A stretch of 64,000 nt of DNA from Pterois miles (taxonomy: Eukaryota; Chordata; Actinopteri; Perciformes; Scorpaenidae): positions 5,634,501 to 5,698,500 of the forward strand of contig CAMQGK010000604.1 of NCBI GenBank assembly GCA_947000775.1, in the 5' to 3' direction. Under the pieces are notes generated by a model that was given only the letters and a program-made list of their open reading frames with translations, ran no database searches and was not told where the DNA came from. A program made the translations under genes and the position numbers. Numbering within the stretch: position 1 is the stretch's first letter; the number at the start of each line of letters is the position of its first letter. Positions 58,401 through 64,000 of this stretch are shown in pieces.

Positions 58401-61400
58401 ACACTATACCGTATCAGTTAACTGTGACGTCATTCCATTAACATATGCGTACATGTACATGCATCTAAGCACTATGCATCACTTGGCTGCTACATTTCTA
58501 CATAATGTAACTGAAATAACATCCTTAAAGGTTTTAATTTTAATATACTGAACAACATCAATGTCTGGGTCCACCCTCCAGCTCACCTGTAGTGCTGCTG
58601 ATGCAGTACTCTGTGCTCTAAACACGCTGTTTAAAAGATGTTTTAAAGGGGACATATCATGCTCATTTTCAGGTTCATGCTTGTATTTTGGGTTTCTACA
58701 AGAACATCTTTACATGCTTTAATTTCTCTCATACTGTCTCTCTGAATATGGCTCTATTCATCATTGGTCTGAAACACTCGGTTTAAAAACCTGTCTCTTT
58801 AAAAAGCCCAGTCTGCTTTGACTGGCTTGTGAGATGGCGCACCTTTGCAAATGTAGGTCTCAACATGGATGTATTAAGAGAACTGGATACAGCATTGTAG
58901 GTGGAGCTCTTTCATTTCTATGAGAGTTGCTCAGTGGTGCATGAAGTCAAAATTGCTCGACAGCTAAGTCATAAATTACCCAGAGCAACCGGCGCCCATA
59001 GAGCAGGTGCAGTAGTGTTTCCTTTAACTCCACCTCCCAGCCCTTGGTCCAGCCTCGGTCTGGTGCTCATTCACATAAACGGAGGAATTTACTGTATTTT
59101 ACAACAAATAAGCGCTATTCAAGTGTTCATACTGGGTAGTTTATTTACCTAAAAAAAAATTAGCTGTAGAGTTACAGACGTCTCTTTCGCAGTGTAAGTC
59201 TATGGGGAAAATTCTTTTTGGGCCCAATAGCATCAGTTAGCAGACATGGAAGTTGCAGTATCGCCGTTTGGCAACTATAAAAATTTGTGTCACAGCCCGC
59301 TGCTCTTCCTGGGGTCTTGGATATAATCTAATGAGCCTGCATGTGACATAGGAAGGGGAGCCAGATCTGAATGGCTTGTTGAATCACGTTATCTTATAAA
59401 GACAGCCCACAAAAAAACTGACAGGGTTGTTATCTTTTCATATTTTGTGGATCAGTAGGCACTCCAGATACCCAAATGTATGCACACAAGCACTGAATAA
59501 GTGAGTTTCTCATGATATGTCCCCTTTACGACCTCCTGACTGCTTTCCCTGATCAGTTCTCTTCTTTGTGTGCAGCTGAGGATGTTTGATCTCAATGGTG
59601 ATGGTAAGCTGGGCCTCTCCGAGATGGCGAGGTGAGTGTCTCCACTTTCATTTGTCCATACGTGTCTCTATGTACATTATCAAGATTTAACCTCCCTTCT
59701 TGTTTTACTGCAGGCTCTTGCCGGTCCAGGAAAATTTCCTGCAGAAGTTTGAGGTAAGATTACACTCAAATTGATTTTTGGCATAAAATCACAACTACTA
59801 TAGCAACTGTCCCTCTAATGTATAGAAGTCAGACAACACTGGATATTCACAACAATGCAACATTATTGGATTCACTACAAGAGGATTATTTGTCAAAGTA
59901 CTGAATGGACATATGGGGCATTGACACAAATGCATGTCTACTTACGTTAAGTCCTTTAGGAATTAGATATTACAGCATAACTTTTCTGTTAGAACATGAT
60001 CGGATCTTCTGATCTATTTGGGAACAGCTTTTCTCTTTGATTGGATTGATTTATTCAATAATAATTTAAATCTATTTCAACTTTAAGTTGCATCTTAAAA
60101 GAGAAATAGCTCGTCCTTTTGCAATTTCATGTATATTCTTGGTTGGAAGACGTTACTGAGGGAGTAGATATGTAAACCATTTTGATGCTCCAGTTCAACA
60201 TCTGTAGCACTGGGACAATACTAATCAACATACTTGTATTTAGTCATGTATGCTCCGATACATACATGCTAGCTTGTGAGATCAGATCAACAATTCCTAT
60301 CTGACAGAGGATTAGTCTGATCAGGATTAACTCAACTCTAGTCCCAGTTATCATAATCTGCATGGATTATTATCAGTTCTGGATCTGGTGGGGCTTTTAT
60401 CGCTCTTTAGAAATACCCTGCAGTTTCTAACAATTTTCTCTGCTCTCTTTTCTACAAAGGGCATCAGACTCACAGTCAAAGAATTTGACTCCCTCTTCAC
60501 CTTCTATGATAAGGTGAAAAGAGCATGTTTGTGTGTGTGTTTGCTGTCTGATAAACTGTACCTGTGTTAGTGCAAATGTGTTGGTGGTCAAGTGTTTAGA
60601 AAATTAACATTTCTATATTATCTATGAGGCTGTATTGTACTGATTATAAATGGCCTGTTACTTGTGCACTTTGAGTTGATGTTATTTTTCCACTTAAAGG
60701 GGTGGTGCAGATGTTTTGAACTGGGGTTGTATGAGGTAGTTATCCACAGCAGGTTACAGTAGATGACGGTCGGCACGCCCTCAGCTTGCAGAAACAGACA
60801 GGAGTACTGGCACGGGAGCAAAGCAATGTACTGCTGCAGACAGCCACCTCAAAGAAAGGCTCACCTAAAAAAATCGATATCCGTTTAAGTGTAAGCTATA
60901 TTTAGGATATTTTCACCACTTTATCTTGCTGTCCGACAGCTCTTTCTGACCGGGAACTGAACTGAAAGTGGAACTTATCTATGCTCTTTCCAAAACCAGC
61001 AGACTCAGATGACAAAAACAGAATAAATACATTTCACTTTCAGGTCAATTACTTGGAAACTAATCTAATACAGCGTGCACTTAAACAGATTTTTTTGGGT
61101 GGGCCTTTCATTTAGGTGTATAAAATATGTTTTGCTGTTGACTCCCACTTCAAAACATCCAAACTATGCCCTTTATGCCACTTCTCCTGACGAGTGTTTG
61201 ATAAATGTTCAGTTTTTAGCCCTGCTAGAAGCATGGCTTTAGGACTGGCAATGTCAGTTGATCCACCACTTTAGTGCAACAACTGTTTGGCCATTTGTTG
61301 TGAAACAATCATGGTGCCCAGAGGATGAATCCTAATTACTTTCCCTGGGACATTTTTGGTCTGATTCAAGTGAAATGTCACATCAAGTAATGGATGCATT

Positions 61401-62395
61401 GCCATGAAATTTTGTGCACTCATTCGTATCACCCTCAAGAGTAATTATAATAGCGCTAATGATACCCTGAATTTATATCTAGCACCATCATCAGGTGAAA
61501 ATTATAATTTATCCAGCAAAAACAACTAATGACATTCCCATCAGCCCTAGCTGTACTTTTTATTTTGTGCTACTTACAAAATATTAGCATATGAACATGC
61601 TAAGTAAGGACTAATGTACAGCGAGCCGGTCATTGAAATAACGCTTTGCGTCTGGGTGCTGCATCACCCTGAAGGGGTTTATTTCACAACAATGACCTGC
61701 TAGATGTACATTATCCTGCTTATTACACAGCTACTCACTTATGGACGCAATAATTTGACACATAAATGATCCGCCAGAGTCTGACATCAGTGCTGCACCC
61801 ATAGCAACGGTCTACTATAACGAAATAACAGACCTTAGAATGCTGTGATTGACCAATCAGAATGGAGTATTCAACAAAGCCGCATAATAAACTAAGATAT
61901 ACTGTAAATGGTAAGCGTTATATAATTTAGCTCAAAGCGCCGTACAGAATAGTCTCTGAGAGCTGCTAGTACGGCTGTAGACTTTTAGAAATACTTCCAC
62001 TTCCTCTGTATAATTCAGACCTCTCGTGCCATCTCTTTCACCAGGACGGTAACGGTTATATTGATGAGCAGGAGCTGGATGCTTTGCTGAAGGACCTCTG
62101 TGACAAGAACAAAATGGTAATGAATAGTTAGCCCATTGATTGATCCGTTCAGGTTACTTTTCTACTTGCCAAATATAGAGCTGCGATGGAGCAGCTGCCT
62201 CTGCATTGTTCTGTATGTTGGATGACTTTGTGCCCTCTGATTAATATGTGCCCGTGTTGTTTGTGGTAGGACGTGGACCCCGTGGACTCTAAAGGACTGC
62301 TGGGGTACAAGAAGAGCATCATGGCTCTGTCTGACGGAGGGAAACTGTACCGCACTGAGCTGGAGATCGTCCTCTGCCGGGACTCCACGCTGTGA
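45912..62395 (+). CDS. calb2: Calretinin (EF-hand calcium buffer)
   Basis: Eleven exons: 45912-46005, 52743-52819, 54005-54094, 54580-54660, 55973-56029, 57630-57707, 59576-59631, 59714-59753, 60460-60513, 62045-62116 and 62270-62395 (TGA at 62393-62395). They total 825 bases, or 274 residues; the human protein has 271. Calretinin is a cytosolic calcium buffer and sensor of neurons, including retina, inner ear and olfactory system. Five canonical EF-hand loops are intact: residues 29-40 (DSDGNGYIEGKE), 76-87 (DKNADGKIEMSE), 120-131 (DTDRSGFIESNE), 164-175 (DLNGDGKLGLSE) and 208-219 (DKDGNGYIDEQE). The sixth, near residues 240-265, has lost its ligand pattern, as is usual in the family. PTEENFLLCFR, the loop YDTDRSG and LKGFLSDLLKKANR separate it from calbindin-D28k. 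Introns follow the 11-exon vertebrate plan. The donor after exon 9 (GTGAAA) is weak. Choosing between teleost calb2a and calb2b needs a tree. Confidence 0.97.
46498..46628 (+). repeat. Polypurine tract in calb2 intron 1
   Basis: About 130 bases almost all A/G (GGAGGAGGGAAAGAGTGAAG, GGTTGGGGAGGTGGGGAGGG), with only a few T and C. Sits 500 bases after exon 1. A second purine-rich stretch lies at 51800-51895. Confidence 0.8.
46824..47045 (+). repeat. Partial MITE-like fragments in calb2 intron 1
   Basis: GATGAGTCGATTAATCAGTT and GTTGATCGATTAATTGTTTT resemble an R5 end. Further right, GTATCGGCGAATGCCGACTA and GAGCCGATACCG resemble the element at 1088-1512. Both are short and decayed. Confidence 0.45.
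47650..48262 (+). repeat. Dispersed repeat family R3, copy 4 (calb2 intron 1)
   Basis: Runs from CAGGCTCTTTTTTTGATAAG through AGCAGGGGGCGACTCCTCTG, CCATAAAGCGGGGGATGCTT and AACCAATGGGTGACGTCAAG to TTATACAGTCTATGG. The most complete copy in the window. Confidence 0.7.
48764..49164. mobile_element. MITE family R12 (calb2 intron 1)
   Basis: Left end TGGGGACACACCAAGCCGAC and right end GTCGACTCGGTGTGTCAGGG are imperfect inverted repeats. Inside, GGCCGACCGGCGCTCACCGA is unusually CpG-rich for this window. Short open frames on both strands here are not genes. Confidence 0.6.
50970..51405 (+). repeat. Dispersed repeat family R3, copy 5, 5'-truncated (calb2 intron 1)
   Basis: Starts within the family at AACATGAGTTTATGGTCTAT and continues through GGTCCCATTTAGAGTCACAT and CAATGGGTGACTAAATCTGG to TATATACAGACTGTGGTTC. 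The left third of the family is absent. Confidence 0.68.
53098..53939 (-). mobile_element. MITE family R1, copy 5, split by a nested R2 element
   Basis: Left end AAAAGAACAGCGTGTGACAT and right end ACACATTGTACCTTTAAATA are degraded R1 termini. About 53432-53823 is an R2 repeat; removing it rejoins R1 sequence (...GTTATT / ATGGTACC...) as in the copy at 7474. Lies in calb2 intron 2. Confidence 0.7.
53432..53823 (+). repeat. Dispersed repeat family R2, copy 4, nested in R1
   Basis: Carries AAACTGCATGTGATTATCTT, GGGGAGACTCGTGGGTACCC, GTCAAGGGACCCCTTTGAAA and ends GATATTGACAGCCCT. R1 sequence flanks it on both sides, so it inserted after that R1 copy was in place. Confidence 0.65.
54178..54412 (+). 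repeat. Dispersed repeat family R8, copy 1 (calb2 intron 3)
   Basis: Shares GGGGTTTATTTCACAACAAT, CCAGAGTCTGACATCAG, AAATAACAGACAATGCTGT and TGACCAATCA blocks with the copy at 61615-61895. No coding capacity; origin not identified. Confidence 0.6.
55197..55438. repeat. Homopolymer block (poly-T, C, A, C, A, G, A), probably an assembly fault
   Basis: Consecutive runs of T, then C, A, C, A, G and A with almost no complex sequence across 240 bases in calb2 intron 4. Normal genomic low-complexity DNA rarely shows successive long runs of different single bases. Open frames through it are meaningless. Confidence 0.85.
56353..57166 (+). mobile_element. Decayed DNA transposon R6 with zinc-finger remnant (calb2 intron 5)
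   Basis: Ends CCCGCAGGGCCTTAAAAAGT and TAAAACCTGCAG are inverted and AGGTCTTAAAA-rich. Near 56725-56850 the + strand reads WLKPVPGNVFEACCTLCKKT, then after a stop and frame change SLDSHAKSEKHK. This CxxC...H...H arrangement resembles the U1/BED-like fingers found at the N-termini of fish transposase-derived proteins. The reading frame is broken. Confidence 0.55.
57201..57483. mobile_element. Foldback/MITE element R7 with 62-bp terminal inverted repeats (calb2 intron 5)
   Basis: Left arm 57201-57262 (starting CAAGTTAAGCTGGTTTACTA) and right arm 57422-57483 (ending TAAACCAGCTTAACTTG) are inverse complements at 60 of 62 positions, separated by 159 bases. The spacer contains a palindromic TGACGTCA at 57337-57344. 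The right arm ends about 145 bases before calb2 exon 6. Confidence 0.8.
57795..57950 (-). repeat. MITE family R1, truncated copy
   Basis: GGCAGAAATGGAATATAATA and CCAAACACTGTCTCTAGAGA match the start of minus-oriented R1 copies. The right half is missing. Lies in calb2 intron 6. Confidence 0.55.
58643..59528 (+). mobile_element. MITE family R4, copy 2 (calb2 intron 6)
   Basis: Left end TTAAAGGGGACATATCATGC and right end TCATGATATGTCCCCTTTAC form a strong terminal inverted repeat. The inside matches the copy at 42702 at GGTTCATGCTTGTATTTTGG. Its right end lies about 50 bases before the acceptor of calb2 exon 7 (59576). Confidence 0.78.
60695..61175. mobile_element. MITE family R13 (calb2 intron 9)
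   Basis: TAAAGGGGTGGTGCAGATGT at the left and ACATCCAAACTATGCCCTTT at the right are imperfect inverted ends, roughly 36 bases each. The inside includes GTTATCCACAGCAGGTTACA and TGCTGTCCGACAGCTCTTTC. No coding capacity. Confidence 0.6.
61275..61985 (+). repeat. Repeat family R9, long copy split by an R8 element (calb2 intron 9)
   Basis: Left part: GTGCCCAGAGGATGAATCCT, TGCCATGAAATTTTGTGCAC, AATGACATTCCCATCAGCCC and ATTAGCATATGAACATGCTA. Right part after the insertion: ATTTAGCTCAAAGCGCCGTA and GAGCTGCTAGTACGGCTGTA. The middle, about 61615-61895, is R8. Confidence 0.55.
61615..61895 (+). repeat. Dispersed repeat family R8, copy 2, nested in R9
   Basis: Begins GTACAGCGAGCCGGTCATTG, which pairs as an imperfect inverted repeat with CAATGACCTGCTAGATGTAC about 70 bases on. 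It then continues collinear with the copy at 54178 to CGCATAATAAACTAAG. Confidence 0.6.
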
Positions 62396-62845
62396 GCTCC
62401 CTGCTGCCCTCCCCCACCGCCTCCTCATCCTTCCTACCTCCATCATGATGTAACCTGGTGCATGTGTGACCCTTAACCTCGCTACACCACTTAGAGTGAA
62501 AACAAAAGTGCTCCTGAGAGCACAAAGTGTACCGCTGGCCCGTCTATTTTAGCTTTGTACCCCTCTGAGGTTTTTTCTTTTTTTGAACTTAAAATCCAGT
62601 TACATAGTGAGATAGCCATAGAAATGACTACAGGAATACAGTATATTGTGTTTATTTATTTAATTTCCCATTTTAATATGCATTTTTTTTTACATTCATC
62701 TCACATCTACAGTATATGTTCCTCTCCCAGTGGATTTAAAATTACTACTTCTGTAGCATCTGTTTATTTATGTTTTTATTTCTATTTATATAATCTTATT
62801 TCATGAGGCTTGTACTGTTCTATCAAAGATATTACTGAGAGAATT

Positions 62846-62851
62846 AATAAA
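62846..62851 (+). terminator. calb2: Probable poly(A) signal of calb2
   Basis: AATAAA (within ATTAATAAATATG) lies 450 bases after the calretinin stop. The stretch between is AT-rich with no other gene, consistent with a 3' UTR of about 470 bases. Confidence 0.6.
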
Positions 62852-64000
62852 TATGACATGACAACTCTTGTCCCAATTATTCATTCGCATTAAATAATCA
62901 TGTCTTCATCCAAACAATGTTCAGTTACACCTCAGCTATCAAAGGGATTATTTCAGCTGTGCCACCGCCTCAACTGTGGAGCATTTGTTGACTCTTTTCT
63001 CTCAGCGCCGCATAAAAGAAAATAATTTCCCTCCACTCGGAGGGCTGTGTGGTTCCGGTGAAAATTACAGATGCCCAGAGCAAGGAGCTTTTTCTCAAGA
63101 GTGCTCCACCTTCACTTTCTAATCTCCTGGTAGCAGAAAGTGTGATGTGGAAAAAGCTTGTGCTGCTCCATTTTTCATAGATTTGGTCTCCGAGGCCTCA
63201 GCGGCACTTTGAGATGAAGTGAGCAGAGTGGGACAAGCTGAGGGACCAGGGACATCTCAGATACAGTCATACAGTTCCTACAGTTCTGCACATCTGCTGT
63301 TAGAAAGTACAACAAAGATTTGCACTTTTAAATAATTAAAATATGCCTTTTTCTCATCCAGATGTGTGTAAGTCTCCTCACCTCACCAGAACATATTCTC
63401 CAATATATTACTGATTATATTTGCCTCTATCACATCTGAATGCCAAACATACAGAATATATGTTAATATAAATTTTACAAGGAAATAATATAAATAATAA
63501 TAATGTGTACATGATCCAAAATAAAGATCTTTGCTATTCACATATGATAGAGGCAAATATAATCAATATTTATTTATTTACTGTCCTAGTTTACTCAAAA
63601 TTTTTGCCATTTTCTATTTCTTTCTTTAGGAGTGAAAGTCAACACACCCCCGTACTTCAGCGTCGTGGCACAGTCTACCTTCCATCAATTAATAATCAGC
63701 TCTTTCATCTTTAATTAAACTCACTATCTTTAAAGCACAACCCTTTCACATACCACCATCACTGCAACCACACACACAGAAACAATACAGTGTTCACCTC
63801 CGTGTGGGCATACAAATACACACATACACGGAAATACACCATCAGTATGCAGTGAAACACTGTTAACTGCTGACAACAAGGAAAAGAGAGTTAGATCCGC
63901 TCTGATTCCTTCACACACATCAGTCCCACTTAGTGAGAGCAATGAGACAAGCTGGGAAACAGACAGATGAGAGTCCCTCTGTTATTTACCCCCTTGCACA
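62852..64000. other. Downstream of calb2, no gene seen
   Basis: Apart from the inverted repeat at 63412-63565 I see only AT-rich and CA-rich sequence. Confidence 0.5.
63412..63565. repeat. Inverted repeat downstream of calb2
   Basis: TGATTATATTTGCCTCTATC (from 63412) and GATAGAGGCAAATATAATCA (ending 63565) are exact inverse complements, with weaker similarity beyond on both sides and a spacer of about 110 bases. May be the arms of a small foldback element. Confidence 0.6.

Overview
This is a gene-poor stretch of vertebrate genome, almost certainly from a ray-finned (teleost, probably percomorph) fish. It has GT/AG-spliced genes with long introns, abundant dinucleotide microsatellites, tRNA-headed SINEs and many fish-type miniature inverted-repeat elements. 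I find no bacterial or viral features, no CRISPR array, and no operon structure. The genus cannot be fixed from sequence alone.

Three protein-coding genes are supported, all on the + strand. (1) slc38a8, a SNAT8-type neutral amino acid transporter, has nine coding exons at 306-8486; its N-terminal exon(s) lie left of the window. (2) cmtr2, the mRNA cap-2 ribose 2'-O-methyltransferase, has a probable promoter and noncoding first exon near 18.77-18.85 kb and two coding exons between 22064 and 25616. (3) calb2, calretinin, has a GC-rich promoter with a TATA-like box at 45.8 kb and eleven coding exons from 45912 to 62395. Each set of exons joins in frame to a protein of the expected length: 379 visible residues for slc38a8, 758 for cmtr2 and 274 for calb2.

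The rest is intergenic and intronic DNA made largely of dispersed repeats, which I grouped by eye into families R1-R14 and S1-S2. These include MITE-like elements with recognisable terminal inverted repeats, a decayed L2-like LINE with its reverse transcriptase motifs, tRNA-derived SINEs, and at least three nested insertions that allow relative dating. Two near-perfect foldback structures stand out, at 40885-41245 and 57201-57483. A homopolymer block at 55197-55438 looks like an assembly or consensus fault rather than biology.

The three genes do not form a pathway. One is a retinal/neuronal amino acid transporter, one a housekeeping RNA-modification enzyme and one a neuronal calcium buffer. 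I did not find a convincing undescribed biological system. The most testable oddities are the UG-rich splice acceptors of slc38a8 (one has a (TG)~30 tract immediately before the exon), the foldback elements, and transposon-derived sequence inside calb2 introns.
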